Source: Cohaesibacter marisflavi (GTDB lineage Bacteria; Pseudomonadota; Alphaproteobacteria; Rhizobiales; Cohaesibacteraceae). From it: a DNA stretch of 64,000 nucleotides. Where the stretch lies: positions 666,111-730,110 of the forward strand of contig NZ_FOVR01000002.1 of NCBI RefSeq assembly GCF_900115225.1. The letters are read 5' to 3'. Position numbers and translations under genes: made by a program. This document shows, in pieces, positions 9,281 through 18,764 of the stretch (the first letter of the stretch is position 1; each line of letters begins with the position of its first letter). Under the pieces are notes generated by a model. The model did no database searches, was not told where the DNA came from, and saw only the letters and a program-made list of their open reading frames with translations.

Positions 9281-10000
9281 ATGAGAAAGCTGATGATTCC
9301 TCTGGCGCTGATTGCACTCTGGCAGGGGGGCGTCTCTGCCGGGTTGCAGCCTGCCTTTATCCTGCCCGGTCCACTCGAAGTCGCTGGTACCCTATGGACC
9401 GATCGGGCCTTACTGCTCACTCACAGTCTGATAACGCTGGAAGAGGTGGCCTATGGCTTTGTCATAGGAGCGCTTCTCGGTGTTGGCACTGCGATACTCA
9501 TGATGCTGTCGCCGATTGTGCGCCTTAATCTCAGGCCGGTGCTCAATGCTTCTCAGGCCATTCCGGTGTTTGTGCTGGCCCCCATTCTGACCCTGTGGTT
9601 CGGCTACGGGTTGGCGCCCAAGATCATCATGACCATTCTGCTGGTGTTCTTCCCGATTGCCTCGGGCCTGCTGGACGGGATGCTGGCAACACCACAGCAA
9701 AGCCTTGATATGGCCCGCATAGCCAAGGCAAGCCGCTGGCGTGAACTCATCTGGTTGCGCTTCCCCCATGCTTTGCCGCAGCTCGCAGCAAGCATACGCA
9801 TTGCCATAACCTATGCCCCCACGGGAGCCGTGATCGGAGAGTGGATCGGCGCATCCAAGGGACTGGGCTATCTGATGCTCATGGCAAATGCGCGCTCGCG
9901 CATCGCCCTGATGTTCGCTGCTCTGGTTGTCATCGTAGCCATGACATTGCTATTGCATCGCCTTGCGGACCGCCTGCTGCGTCGATGGCTATCAGCCTAG
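9281..10000 (+). CDS. thiX: ABC transporter permease, thiamin precursor uptake
   Basis: 239 residues, about six membrane segments, of the SsuC/TauC/ThiX type. The conserved cytoplasmic coupling loop (PHALPQLAASIRIA, following WRELIWLRF) is present. A 50-base gap separates it from the ATPase gene; a GAGAGAGAA stretch precedes the ATG. It is the last gene of the thiamin operon. No clear terminator follows. Confidence 0.88.
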   Translation: MRKLMIPLALIALWQGGVSAGLQPAFILPGPLEVAGTLWTDRALLLTHSLITLEEVAYGFVIGALLGVGTAILMMLSPIVRLNLRPVLNASQAIPVFVLAPILTLWFGYGLAPKIIMTILLVFFPIASGLLDGMLATPQQSLDMARIAKASRWRELIWLRFPHALPQLAASIRIAITYAPTGAVIGEWIGASKGLGYLMLMANARSRIALMFAALVVIVAMTLLLHRLADRLLRRWLSA

Positions 10001-10362
10001 CTATCTTTCCCGCTTTTCATTGCTGCATAATCTGACATTTCCGATGCGTTCCCCAAAACAGCATTTTATGTGGCTTCTTAATAACCTTTGATTCACGGCC
10101 TCGGGTTAGAAGTTTAGAACAAATATAAAAACGATAGTTTTTATAAATGAATTATCCAGTTGTCTATATAGGTATGGTTTTGAGTTTCTAAGCTTGCATC
10201 TTGCAACCTGTCGGCGAGTGCGCATCTTACGGATACTGTCAGAGTTTAGGGTCATCGTGAATATTTATGGTTCTGGACGGTTTTGTTCGTTTGCGTTAAT
10301 ACGTCTTTATACCAATTTGCTTAAAATAGCGCGCAATAGTTCTTGGGGGAACTCTGTTTGAA
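10001..10362. other. AT-rich intergenic region before the diguanylate cyclase gene
   Basis: This 362-base stretch presumably holds the promoter of the GGDEF gene. I see no gene, RNA or strong hairpin in it. Confidence 0.5.
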
Positions 10363-11130
10363 ATGAAAAAGCGTCTGTTGCGTCTGTGCGTTATTACACT
10401 TGCTTCGATCGTGGTTTCCGTGCTTTCAACCGCCATCCTGATGCATTTCATGTTTGGCAATATACCGCGCGCCGGTTTGATTATCGCAGCGCTTGTTCCC
10501 ATTCTCGCCGGTCTGCCGATTACCTTCTTCATTGATAGCCAGAGGCGTAAGCTCAACGTGGCCCTGGCTGATCTCAAAGAGGCGCACGGCCAGCTTGAAA
10601 CGCTGAATGGAGAATTGGAAAAGCAGGCGCGTTTCGATTTCATGACCGGGTTCCTGAACCGACGCTATTTTGTGCAGGCGGTCAACGAGCAATGCGAACG
10701 GACCGATAAAGGGGCCATCCTGTGCATCGACGTCGATAATTTCAAACAAATCAATGACAGCTTTGGGCATCTGGTCGGGGATGAAGCCCTTAAGATGATT
10801 GCCGAAACCATCTCTAGCGCCACGCCGCAAGATGCCTTGCTTGCACGCATGGGGGGCGAGGAATTCTCGGTCTTTCTTCAGCCGACAGATCTCAAAACGG
10901 CCCGCTCGGTTGCGGAATGTATCCGCACTGCCGTTGAAGCGATGACCTTTAAGCCCCGAGAAGGCGTTACCCATGACCTATCGGTGAGCATCGGGCTAGC
11001 CTTCACCAGCAGTGCTCATGATTTTCAGGCCCTGTTCGGTCAGGCGGATCTGCATATGTATGCAGCCAAGCAGCAGGGCAAGAACCGGGTTATCCTGCCA
11101 GACAATGACGATCTGGAGCAGGTCGCCTAA
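10363..11130 (+). CDS. Membrane-anchored diguanylate cyclase
   Basis: 255 residues. Two membrane segments (about 7-30 and 37-57) form a hairpin with almost no periplasmic loop. A short coiled-coil (about 60-88) leads to a GGDEF domain (about 90-250). The active-site motif is GGEEF, with the metal-binding DVDNFKQIND upstream, so it should make c-di-GMP from GTP. The inhibitory RxxD site that normally lies just ahead of the active site reads TPQD: Asp is kept but Arg is missing. It is monocistronic and faces a GST gene across a shared terminator. Confidence 0.93.
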   Translation: MKKRLLRLCVITLASIVVSVLSTAILMHFMFGNIPRAGLIIAALVPILAGLPITFFIDSQRRKLNVALADLKEAHGQLETLNGELEKQARFDFMTGFLNRRYFVQAVNEQCERTDKGAILCIDVDNFKQINDSFGHLVGDEALKMIAETISSATPQDALLARMGGEEFSVFLQPTDLKTARSVAECIRTAVEAMTFKPREGVTHDLSVSIGLAFTSSAHDFQALFGQADLHMYAAKQQGKNRVILPDNDDLEQVA

Positions 11131-11160
11131 CCCTGAGCGGGCCTCTCTTAAACAGGAAAA

Positions 11161-11205
11161 ATCCGCCAGACCCAAAAGACCTAAGGTCTATGAGAGCTGG
11201 CGGAT
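11161..11205. terminator. Bidirectional terminator between GGDEF and GST genes
   Basis: The 9-bp arms 11161-11169 and 11197-11205 (ATCCGCCAG and its complement) enclose a smaller 5-bp hairpin at 11177-11189. An A-run flanks the structure on each side. Confidence 0.75.
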
Positions 11206-11245
11206 AGAAAAAATGGACGTGGGCCAAAAGCCCTCGCGGCGCGGG

Positions 11246-11956
11246 TTAGTCCCGAGACGGAATATTGATGCCTTTTTGCACTGCCGGACGATCCATGAAA
11301 CGCTTGAGATAATCAACCACATTGGTGTAGCTGTCGAAATCGACCAGATCTGTAGCTTCATAAATGCCGCCGATCGGGCGCAGCCAAGGGGCAATCGCGA
11401 TGTCGGCAATGGAATAGTCACCAGCGATCCAGTCGCGGTCAGCCAGCACACCATCGAGGACATTCAACAGGCGTTTGGTTTCTGCAATATAGCGCTCGCG
11501 CGGGCGTGGATCTTCAATTTCGGCGCCCTTGAACTTCACGAAGAAACCGAGCTGGCCGAACATTGGGCCAATACCGCCCATCTGGAACATCAGCCACTGG
11601 ATGATCTTGGCGCGATCCCGCTCTGTTGCGCCGATGAACTTACCTGTCTTGTCTGATAGATAAAGCAGAATGGCGCCTGTTTCGAACAGGCCGATGGGAT
11701 CACCGTCCGGGCCGACCGGATCGATGATGGCCGGGATCTTGTTGTTGGGGTTCAGAGACAGGAATTCTTCGCTTTTCACATCCGCGTCTGAAAGCGTCAC
11801 CTTGTGCGCTTCATAGGGCAATCCCATTTCTTCCAGCGCAATGGATACTTTCACGCCGTTGGGAGTCGGGTAGGAATAAAGCTGGATCACATCCGGATTC
11901 TGCGCTGGCCACCGCTTCGTAATGGGATAATCAGACAGTTTCTTTGGGTCGATCAT
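11246..11956 (-). CDS. Glutathione S-transferase, Ure2p/YfcG-like
   Basis: 236 residues from the ATG at 11956; a longer frame to 12022 lacks a ribosome-binding site. The N-terminal thioredoxin fold (IQLYSYPTPNGVKVSIALEE) has the TPN motif of the Nu-class/YfcG group in place of a catalytic Tyr or Cys. It has the cis-Pro NNKIPAI and the ETGAILLYL glutathione-binding segment. The helical C-domain carries DYSIADIAI. YfcG relatives have disulfide-bond reductase activity with glutathione. It stands alone. Confidence 0.9.
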   Translation of the reverse strand: MIDPKKLSDYPITKRWPAQNPDVIQLYSYPTPNGVKVSIALEEMGLPYEAHKVTLSDADVKSEEFLSLNPNNKIPAIIDPVGPDGDPIGLFETGAILLYLSDKTGKFIGATERDRAKIIQWLMFQMGGIGPMFGQLGFFVKFKGAEIEDPRPRERYIAETKRLLNVLDGVLADRDWIAGDYSIADIAIAPWLRPIGGIYEATDLVDFDSYTNVVDYLKRFMDRPAVQKGINIPSRD

Positions 11957-12297
11957 ATGAATTTCTCCGAAAAATTGCCCCGTTTCACACGCAACAAGAG
12001 CGGAAACGAACTGAGATTGCAAACGTCACCTTAAGGTAAGATCAATGAAGGATTTTTGCAGGCCGCACAACGAAAGAATTTTTCTTATTGCAGCAGGCTG
12101 GCGGAAAGGATTTTTAAGGGGAGGAGCCATCAAGGGGAAGGGCGCGTATGCGAGTAGGCGGGGAGAACTGCTCGCAGCGCAAGAGGTCTGATGCTTGAAG
12201 GCAAGAAGCAATGCGGAAAATTCAGCGCGCTAAATCCAAACGTCCACGCTATGGCGATGGGCTTGATAAAGGCAAAGAAAAGGACCGTCGGGTCGTG

Positions 12298-12510
12298 TCA
12301 GGCAGCTTCCTGCATGGGGATGGATTGAAGACTGTCACACTCGAAATGTGAGAAAACAGATGCCAGAAGGTCCAGATCAACAGCATAATTCTCAACGAGG
12401 AAGTCGACAATGAGGCCTCTGTCATGCGGGTCCATGCCGGAATGCAGGATAACGGATTCGATTTCGGTTTCGTTCAGTAGATGTGGCCGGATTGAAATAT
12501 ATTTGGGCAT
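12298..12510 (-). CDS. Small acidic protein of unknown function
   Basis: 70 residues from the ATG at 12510, chosen because GGGGAG lies 6 bases upstream; a start 12 codons earlier is unsupported. Sequence begins MPKYISIRPHLLNETEIE. It is acidic and predicted helical with no membrane segment. I recognise no family. The good Shine-Dalgarno and ordinary codon use favour a real gene. Confidence 0.5.
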   Translation of the reverse strand: MPKYISIRPHLLNETEIESVILHSGMDPHDRGLIVDFLVENYAVDLDLLASVFSHFECDSLQSIPMQEAA

Positions 12511-12945
12511 CCTATCTCCCCAGATGTTGTCTGTTAAGAATTCCACCTATCTCTAAAACATAGAAAAGAGGCAAAGAGGCCTACAATGGCAGAAAAGCTA
12601 CATTTTATGGTTAATCAAGATGGTTAACAAAAGGTTAAATAAACCGTTTGATGGGCCAGAATGTGACGCCTATCAGAAAAGTTGTATCTGGTTGTGTAAA
12701 GGTCAGAAAACGCAATTGGCAGGTCTAACAAGGGAACGCAATAAGGGTCAGAAATTTAGAAATAAGAATTTAAGGGAGTTTATCTAAGTATTTTGTAGTA
12801 TTAATTTTTGATAATTAAATAACTAAGAAAATTAATCAGTGAGAATTTGATTGAAACCATTTTAGAGACCTTGAAAGCGGCGCTATCTATCTCAAATAGA
12901 AGTTAGGATTGACGCAATCGCGCCTGTAAATGAAAGGATCACAAT
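12511..12945. other. AT-rich intergenic region ahead of the bacterioferritin gene
   Basis: 435 bases holding promoters for the leftward small gene and the rightward bacterioferritin gene. It contains many AT-tracts, but I could not single out an iron-regulator box or other operator with confidence. Confidence 0.4.
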
Positions 12946-13434
12946 ATGTCAAACGACAAGACCATTGAGAATCTCAACACAGCCCTGCAAATGGAAATGA
13001 GCGCCGCTCATCAGTATCAGCTCAATGCGCAACGTCTGGACGATTGGGGTCTGGGCAAACTTGCCAATCAGATGCGCGAAGAAATGCGCGAAGAATGGGG
13101 TCATTCCGATCGCTTCATTGAACGGGTCCTGTTTTTGAAAGGCACGCCTGAGTTGGCGTTTGAAAAATCTCCTGTGCTACATGACTCGCTGGTTGAGCTG
13201 TTCAAGGCAGACCTCGCCGATGAGGAAAATGCGATCCAGACCTACACCAAGGCATCCAAGGAAGCTTATGAAGTGGGCGACATTGGCTCCAAGGCCCTGT
13301 TCGAAGAAATCGTCATTGACGAAGAAGGCCATAAGGCATGGCTTGAGCTGCAGCTCGACCTGATTGAACGCCTTGGCGAGAAAACCTACAGCGCCAAATT
13401 CATGTCTACCGGCGAAGAAGAAGGCGAAGAATAA
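12946..13434 (+). CDS. bfr: Bacterioferritin-like iron storage protein
   Basis: 162 residues, four-helix ferritin-like fold, full length. Ferroxidase ligands match E. coli Bfr: E17, E50, H53, the Glu of ADEENA near residue 93 and the E/H of IDEEGH near 127-130. However, the heme-binding Met that follows the second ligand (position 52 in E. coli) is Trp51 here (REEWGHSDRFIER). The protein may therefore lack bis-Met heme, or bind it differently. An AAAGGA sequence precedes the ATG. The acidic C-terminal tail EEEGEE is unusual. It stands alone, with a strong terminator after it. Confidence 0.9.
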   Translation: MSNDKTIENLNTALQMEMSAAHQYQLNAQRLDDWGLGKLANQMREEMREEWGHSDRFIERVLFLKGTPELAFEKSPVLHDSLVELFKADLADEENAIQTYTKASKEAYEVGDIGSKALFEEIVIDEEGHKAWLELQLDLIERLGEKTYSAKFMSTGEEEGEE

Positions 13435-13484
13435 CCCTCTTTTGCATCCCTCTGGATATTAAACAAAGCAAAAAAGCAATGAAA

Positions 13485-13520
13485 AGCCCCGCATCAGGCA
13501 TATGATGCGGGGCTATTTTT
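13485..13520. terminator. Bidirectional terminator
   Basis: A perfect 12-bp stem (13485-13496 with 13503-13514) and 6-base loop followed by a T-run. It lies between convergent bfr and acuI genes. Confidence 0.92.
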
Positions 13521-13589
13521 TGTCTGTCTGCGATCAGATAAGATCAAACCGGATAGCTCAACGGCGACCCGCTGTGCAGACGACTTTGC

Positions 13590-14582
13590 TTAGACCAGTT
13601 CGGGGGAAACCGGAACGACGACGCGTCCGCGGATCTTGCCTTCAAGGAACTGTGGAGCCACGTCGATGACATCTTCAAACTCCACCGTCTTGATGATGGC
13701 TTCAAGTTTTTCCTTGTCGAGATCGGTTGCAAGCTGCGCCCATGCCGCCTGACGGGCCGCCTTTGGTGCCATGACGCTGTCGACGCCTTTAAGCGTTACG
13801 CCGCGCAGGATGAATGGCGCCACCGTAGTGGGCAGATCCATGCTGTTTGCCAGACCGCAAGCAGCGACGGTGCCGCCATATTTGATCATGGAGAGCAGGT
13901 TGGCCAGAACCTGTCCGCCTGCCACGTCAATGGCAGCTGCCCAGCGTTCCTTGTTGAGTGGACGTGGCTTGCCGCTAAGCTCTTCACGATCCAGAATAGA
14001 GCTTGCGCCCAGGCCCTTGAGATAGTCACTTTCGCTGGCCCGCCCCGTTACGGCGACCACATTGTAGCCCTTGGCGGCCAGCAGAGCGACGGCAACGCTG
14101 CCCACGCCGCCAGTTGCGCCGGTGACCAGCACTTCGCCCACATCAGGGGTCACACCGTTAGTTTCCAGTGCCAGCACGCACAGCATCGCTGTGTAGCCAG
14201 CGGTGCCGATGGCCATGGCCTGCCGCATGGAAATGCCGGCTGGCAGCGGGATCAGGAAATCGCCATTGACCTGTGCCCGCTTGGCAAGGCCGCCCCAATA
14301 TTTTTCACCCACAGACCAGCCATTGAGAATGACCTTGTCGCCGGGTTTGTAGTCCGGATGACGGCTCTCGCTGACGATACCGGAAAAGTCGATGCCGGGC
14401 ACCATCGGGAAGCTGCGCACGACAGGCGAAGAGCCGGTGATGGCAAGAGCATCCTTGTAGTTGAGGGTTGACCAGGCGACGTCCACTGCCACTTCACCTT
14501 CGGCCAGGGGCTCAAAAGTGACCTGGCTTTTGCTAACGGTCTGGCCGCTGTCGTCTTTTTCGATCAGAATGGCATCAAACAT
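13590..14582 (-). CDS. acuI: Acrylyl-CoA reductase (NADPH), AcuI/YhdH family
   Basis: 330 residues from the ATG at 14582, with GAAGGA upstream. A zinc-free MDR oxidoreductase: GroES-like N-domain, then a Rossmann domain with [13 protein letters not shown]. The stretch [13 protein letters not shown] and the ILDREELSG region match AcuI/YhdH rather than general quinone reductases. AcuI reduces acryloyl-CoA to propionyl-CoA, detoxifying acrylate formed from DMSP. The TetR gene just upstream overlaps its start by 8 bases, as expected for an acuR-acuI pair. No DMSP lyase is seen nearby. Confidence 0.88.
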   Translation of the reverse strand: MFDAILIEKDDSGQTVSKSQVTFEPLAEGEVAVDVAWSTLNYKDALAITGSSPVVRSFPMVPGIDFSGIVSESRHPDYKPGDKVILNGWSVGEKYWGGLAKRAQVNGDFLIPLPAGISMRQAMAIGTAGYTAMLCVLALETNGVTPDVGEVLVTGATGGVGSVAVALLAAKGYNVVAVTGRASESDYLKGLGASSILDREELSGKPRPLNKERWAAAIDVAGGQVLANLLSMIKYGGTVAACGLANSMDLPTTVAPFILRGVTLKGVDSVMAPKAARQAAWAQLATDLDKEKLEAIIKTVEFEDVIDVAPQFLEGKIRGRVVVPVSPELV

Positions 14583-15264
14583 TGTGTTTTCCTTCAGTTT
14601 GAAATGGAGGATTGGAAAAGGGTGTGTTGGTAAGAAGTGAGAAGAAGCCGCGCGCAAAATGCCTCAGGGGCTCCGGGCGGCGTTCAAGTTTGGCGCGCAA
14701 CACCGCGCCCTCCCAACCGATCCAGAAGAACTCTGCAAGAGCTTCAGGAGCTTGATCAGGAGCAATTTGGCCCTCGGACTGGGCAAGCGTCAGGCAATCC
14801 GCCGTAAGCTTCTGCCAGCCCTTGAGGACCGAAATGAGATGGGCACACATATCCGGCGTAAGAGCCGCCATTTCCTGACCGAGATTGCCCACCAGACAAC
14901 CACGCCGGAAGTCATGTTTGGCCATGCCGGCCTCGGCGCCATCGACAAATTTGCGCAGACGATCCAGTGGTGACAGGCTCTCATCGGAAAAGCAGCTTTG
15001 AAGTTTGGCGGCGAAATAGGCATTGTAGGCCTCTATCAGCGCTTCGCCATAATCGGCCTTTGATTTGAAGTGATGATAGAAAGTGCCCTTGGTCTTGCCC
15101 GATGCCTTGAGGATTTCATCAACGCTGACATCGGTGAAGCCACGCTCGGTGAGGCAGACCAGACCAACCCGGATAAGATCCTTGCGCGCAAGTTGATCAT
15201 CGGGCGCCCTGCGTGGGCGACCCCGTGGTCTTCTTGTCTGTGCAGGCATCGGTTGATTGGTCAT
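14575..15264 (-). CDS. acuR: TetR-family regulator, AcuR-like
   Basis: 229 residues. The N-terminal HTH (about residues 25-72; [19 protein letters not shown] then TFYHHFKSK) is typical of TetR. The C-domain carries the [12 protein letters not shown] motif of TetR_C subgroups that bind small acids or CoA-linked ligands. It is the first gene of a two-gene operon with acuI (8-base overlap). A near-perfect dyad lies 28 bases upstream and is the likely autoregulatory operator. The ligand is probably acrylate or acryloyl-CoA, by analogy with Rhodobacter AcuR. Confidence 0.85.
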   Translation of the reverse strand: MTNQPMPAQTRRPRGRPRRAPDDQLARKDLIRVGLVCLTERGFTDVSVDEILKASGKTKGTFYHHFKSKADYGEALIEAYNAYFAAKLQSCFSDESLSPLDRLRKFVDGAEAGMAKHDFRRGCLVGNLGQEMAALTPDMCAHLISVLKGWQKLTADCLTLAQSEGQIAPDQAPEALAEFFWIGWEGAVLRAKLERRPEPLRHFARGFFSLLTNTPFSNPPFQTEGKHNV

Positions 15265-15291
15265 CGTGACGGCTTCCCCTTGGTTTTTGAT

Positions 15292-15315
15292 TTAATAGAC
15301 TAAGTAGTCTGTTAA
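15292..15315 (-). promoter_or_regulatory. Candidate AcuR operator
   Basis: Two 11-base half-sites, TTAATAGACTA and the complement of TTAACAGACTA, are separated by AG and match at 10 of 11 positions. The centre AGACTA/TAGTCT is perfect. It lies 28 bases before the TetR gene, the usual place for autorepression. The remaining 272 bases up to the DUF2948 gene show nothing clear. Confidence 0.7.
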
Positions 15316-15587
15316 ATGCCATGGATGAAAGCGAATAGCTGCGATGCGATTTCTCCCGATATGGGAAAACGCGCATATGCAATGGATTGAGAGCGCCAGA
15401 TTAACCGAGGTAGGTGCGTTGGCGTTTGCCAGTCTGGACGATCCCTAGCCTGGCAGATGGATGCAACAAAGCCGTCGATAGGGGAGGCCCCAACCAACTT
15501 GAGAAGTGGTGATTTCATCGAAGGCTTTCGAGCCACTTTAAACGGCTCTCAAGGCACCCGCTTTAAGGAGATGCTGTAACCGCTCGC

Positions 15588-16082
15588 CTAATTTCCCTGC
15601 GAGGCTGCCTGCTGTTCGAAAGTTTCTGCAGCTTCATGCTCGGGCAGATTCTCGGTTTCCCAAGCTGCGCCTGTGTCTGCCAACTGGGCTTCAATGCATT
15701 CCACGCTGAGGCGTATTTCTGCATCGCCTGCAAAGATCAGGGAAATGAAGCCGTCCGGACCTTCACCATTGGGCTCGAAGGTTAGCGCAAGCAGATTGAG
15801 GATGGCATCTTTGGCCGCCACGCGAATATTGCGGCTTTGTACACCGGTCACCCGGTCGAAATGCAAAACGGCCTGATGGCGCTCATAGGATGGTTTGGAA
15901 CCGAACACGCGGCGCTGTTGTCGGATTGCCTCTTCCCAAGCAAAGCGGTGCATGGCGACCACGAGTCGGCCCTCATCCTTGAGCCAATTGATGTCACCAA
16001 CCTTGACCACAGCATCCTGCGTCTGGCTGGAAAGCACATTCAGGTCGTCTGAATCCAGAGCGGCGAGTTTCAGCATGGTCAT
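15588..16082 (-). CDS. DUF2948 family protein
   Basis: 164 residues, no signal or membrane segment. It matches the DUF2948 family in its opening LKLAALDSDDLNVLSSQTQDA (in part), DINWL, and the FAWE...RRVFG region. The function is unknown. In many Hyphomicrobiales this gene sits between murA and hisD; here it still follows murA, 218 bases downstream on the same strand, but hisD is 40 kb away. The C-terminal tail (after about residue 145) is acidic and low in complexity. Confidence 0.88.
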   Translation of the reverse strand: MTMLKLAALDSDDLNVLSSQTQDAVVKVGDINWLKDEGRLVVAMHRFAWEEAIRQQRRVFGSKPSYERHQAVLHFDRVTGVQSRNIRVAAKDAILNLLALTFEPNGEGPDGFISLIFAGDAEIRLSVECIEAQLADTGAAWETENLPEHEAAETFEQQAASQGN

Positions 16083-16266
16083 GGCACTCTCCTTACAACA
16101 TAGTTCTCAAAGCAGTTTTGCTTCTCTTCTTGATCGCGTGAGCGCCAAGGCCCGACGCGTGTGACAGTGCCCAAGTCGCATTCGAGCCCTGTCGGGGATA
16201 GGAGCGGACGGGTCAGTCATCCGCTCTGGGATTCACATAGGCAGGAAAGGTGCCAAATGCAAGAGA

Positions 16267-16284
16267 GGCGCACCCTTGTGCGCC
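16267..16284 (-). terminator. Hairpin after murA
   Basis: A 7-bp GC stem (GGCGCAC with GTGCGCC) and 4-base loop just downstream of the murA stop in its direction of transcription. The T-run is poor, so it may only attenuate reading into the DUF2948 gene. Confidence 0.45.
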
Positions 16285-16299
16285 CCTAAAGATATGACT

Positions 16300-17589
16300 T
16301 TATGCAGAAATACGCTCAATCGTGGCGCCGCAAGCGGCCAGTTTGTCTTCCAGCCGTTCAAACCCGCGATCAAGGTGATAAACGCGGTTCACCTTGGTTT
16401 CGCCCTCGGCGACCAGTCCGGCAATCACCAACGAGACCGACGCACGCAAATCGGTGGCCATGACCTGAGCGCCCTTCAGCGTATCCACGCCCGTGACATA
16501 GGCTTTCTGGCCGTCTAGGGAGATTTTGGCACCCAGACGCGCCAGTTCCTGCACATGCATGAAGCGATTCTCGAAAATGGTTTCCGTGATGGTCGAGGTG
16601 CCCTCGGCCATGGTCATCAGCGCCATGAACTGGGCCTGCAGATCAGTCGGGAAGCCGGGGAACGGATCGGTTGCAACACTGACCGCCTTCAGGGCGGCGC
16701 TGTTGCGGGCAATCCGGATGCCCTTGTCGTTCACTTCCACTGTGGTGCCTGTCTGAGTCAAAACGTCAAGCGCAGACTGCAACAGGTCAGCACGGGCGCC
16801 TGTGAGCAAAACATCGCCGCCCGTCATCGCCACGGCCATGGCGTAGGTGCCGGTCTCGATGCGGTCTGGCAAAACGCTGTGGCGTGCTCCGTGCAGTTTC
16901 TCGACACCCTCGATGGTGATGGTGTCGGTGCCTGCGCCGGAAATCTTTGCACCCATGGCAATCAGGCATTCGGCCAGATCCACCACTTCGGGCTCCTTGG
17001 CGGCCTGTTTCAGGGTTGTGGTGCCCTTGGCAAGGGTCGCCGCCATCATCAGCGTATGGGTTGCACCAACGGAAATACGCGGGAAGGTGTATTCGCCGCC
17101 TGCCAGCCCGTCGGGCGCATCGGCAACCACATAGCCATTCTCGATTTCGATCTTGGCCCCAAGCGCGGCCAGTCCGTCGATAAAAAAGTCGACCGGACGG
17201 GTGCCGATGGCGCAGCCTCCCGGGAGAGAAACCGAGCAATGGCCCATGCGGGCCAGAAGCGGGCCGATGACCCAAAAGCTGGCACGCATCTTGGAAACCA
17301 GATCATAAGGGGCGCAGGTATCGATGATTTCCTCGGCCTGAAGATGAACGGTCTGGCCTGCCATGGTGTCCTGACCTGGGCGCTTGCCTTCGATCATGTA
17401 GCTGACGCCATGGTTGGAAAGAATCTGCTGGAGCTGCTGCACATCGCGAAGGCGCGGCAGGTTATCCAGAATCAACGCCTCATCGGTCAGAAGCGAGGCA
17501 ATCATCAAGGGAAGAGCCGCATTCTTTGCTCCGGAAATGGGAATCTCCCCGTTTAATACTGCGCCGCCTACAATGCGAATTGCGTCCAT
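16300..17589 (-). CDS. murA: UDP-N-acetylglucosamine 1-carboxyvinyltransferase
   Basis: 429 residues, the standard length. It transfers enolpyruvate from PEP to UDP-GlcNAc, the first committed step of peptidoglycan synthesis in the cytoplasm. The PEP-binding K22-N23 is in [10 protein letters not shown], and the catalytic Cys loop is [13 protein letters not shown] near residue 117, so it should be fosfomycin-sensitive in principle. The late RHLDRGFE-like segment ([14 protein letters not shown]) is present. A small basic gene lies upstream and DUF2948 downstream. Confidence 0.97.
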   Translation of the reverse strand: MDAIRIVGGAVLNGEIPISGAKNAALPLMIASLLTDEALILDNLPRLRDVQQLQQILSNHGVSYMIEGKRPGQDTMAGQTVHLQAEEIIDTCAPYDLVSKMRASFWVIGPLLARMGHCSVSLPGGCAIGTRPVDFFIDGLAALGAKIEIENGYVVADAPDGLAGGEYTFPRISVGATHTLMMAATLAKGTTTLKQAAKEPEVVDLAECLIAMGAKISGAGTDTITIEGVEKLHGARHSVLPDRIETGTYAMAVAMTGGDVLLTGARADLLQSALDVLTQTGTTVEVNDKGIRIARNSAALKAVSVATDPFPGFPTDLQAQFMALMTMAEGTSTITETIFENRFMHVQELARLGAKISLDGQKAYVTGVDTLKGAQVMATDLRASVSLVIAGLVAEGETKVNRVYHLDRGFERLEDKLAACGATIERISA

Positions 17590-17789
17590 TTCAAACTCTT
17601 TCTGTTGTCGGCCTGTTGGGCAATCCTGTTGTGCCTGCCTGACCGATAATTCTTGTAAAACCCGATAAGGGACTGATTCTGTTTTCCTGATCCTGCCTCA
17701 TGAGCAAAAGGCTATCGTTGAACTGGCACGGTGATCCAAACTGGATATATTCGGATGGCCCGAACAGCCAAGCCGCAGCTCAAAGCCCT

Positions 17790-17978
17790 CTAGTCTTCGC
17801 TCCCCGCAGACGTTGGTGCCTGAGGCGCACTTTCCGTCCGTCTGGCGCGGGTCTGTGCCTTGCGGCGTTTCAGATTGTCACGCAGGGCTTGCGACAGGCG
17901 CGCCTTGCGTTCATCGCCCTTGCCCTTGGCGGGGCCGGAGGACTGTTTGCCAGAGGTGTTGATATCTTTAGAGGACAT
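17790..17978 (-). CDS. Small basic protein often found before murA
   Basis: 62 residues, very rich in Lys, Arg and Ala. The core DERKARLSQALRDNLKRRKAQ matches, from memory, a small conserved protein encoded just upstream of murA in Hyphomicrobiales. It is predicted to be one long positively charged helix with disordered ends, so it may bind nucleic acid or the membrane. The function is unknown. It is about 200 bases upstream of murA on the same strand. Confidence 0.7.
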   Translation of the reverse strand: MSSKDINTSGKQSSGPAKGKGDERKARLSQALRDNLKRRKAQTRARRTESAPQAPTSAGSED

Positions 17979-18299
17979 GGTTTCTGCTATGCGTGCGCAA
18001 TGAAAGGATCATTGAATTTGTCTGTTGGCAGGTTCTATACCAAAAGTGTGCGCCAAGAAAGCCCACAATGAGGCCATTTAAGGGCTGAAATGCGCTTTTT
18101 ATGAAGCCATGGTCTATTGCCACATGGCAAGGCACTCACACACTATGGAAGATGTTTTTTGCGGGTAGGATTTTCACAGGTGTCATCAAATTCACAAAAT
18201 TGTTGCCTTTTTTCAAAATCGCGCTTGCATATTCGAAATCTGTATGCAAAAAACCGCCCCGCATCAGGTGGTCAACATCTGGTCAAAACACCTAGGAAC
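17979..18299. other. Intergenic region between the small basic gene and tRNA-Thr
   Basis: 321 bases with divergent promoters expected (leftward for the small gene and murA, rightward for tRNA-Thr). I see no gene and could not fix a convincing -35/-10 pair. Confidence 0.4.
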
Positions 18300-18374
<75 letters not shown>

Positions 18375-18764
18375 TCTCCCTTTTATAATTTGTCTTGAAT
18401 TCGCCCTCGCGTTGACGCTGGCTCGAAGGGGGTGTTGACCCTGTCTCACTCTTGTGGCCTTCAGTAAGAACCCCTTATTACGCACATGCAGCGATATATG
18501 CCGGGTATAATGTTTCTCTGTGTTGATGATATCTTGCTGTTTTTAGCGCATTTGGCGGGGCTCACTCAAATGTGTTGACCCGGCAGTGAGAAGCCGTTGC
18601 TCTGTCACTTGAAAATTGTAAAATGCACCGTTCGAATATCGCCTTGGTGATTTGATAAACGCTATTGCTCCTCGGTCAAATTTTGCAATAGATTTTTGAA
18701 AAACAGAGTCTTTTTATTCAAGGATCAATCGATCCAGAGTTTCATCTATAAGAGTGCCGTCTAT
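18375..18764. other. Intergenic region after tRNA-Thr
   Basis: 390 bases. A TTTT run follows the tRNA directly, and the rest should contain the promoter of the ligase operon. I see no gene or strong structure. Confidence 0.4.

Noticed and set aside
16555..17556. 333-codon open frame opposite murA
   Set aside because: murA on the other strand is unmistakable; no ribosome-binding site for the antisense frame.
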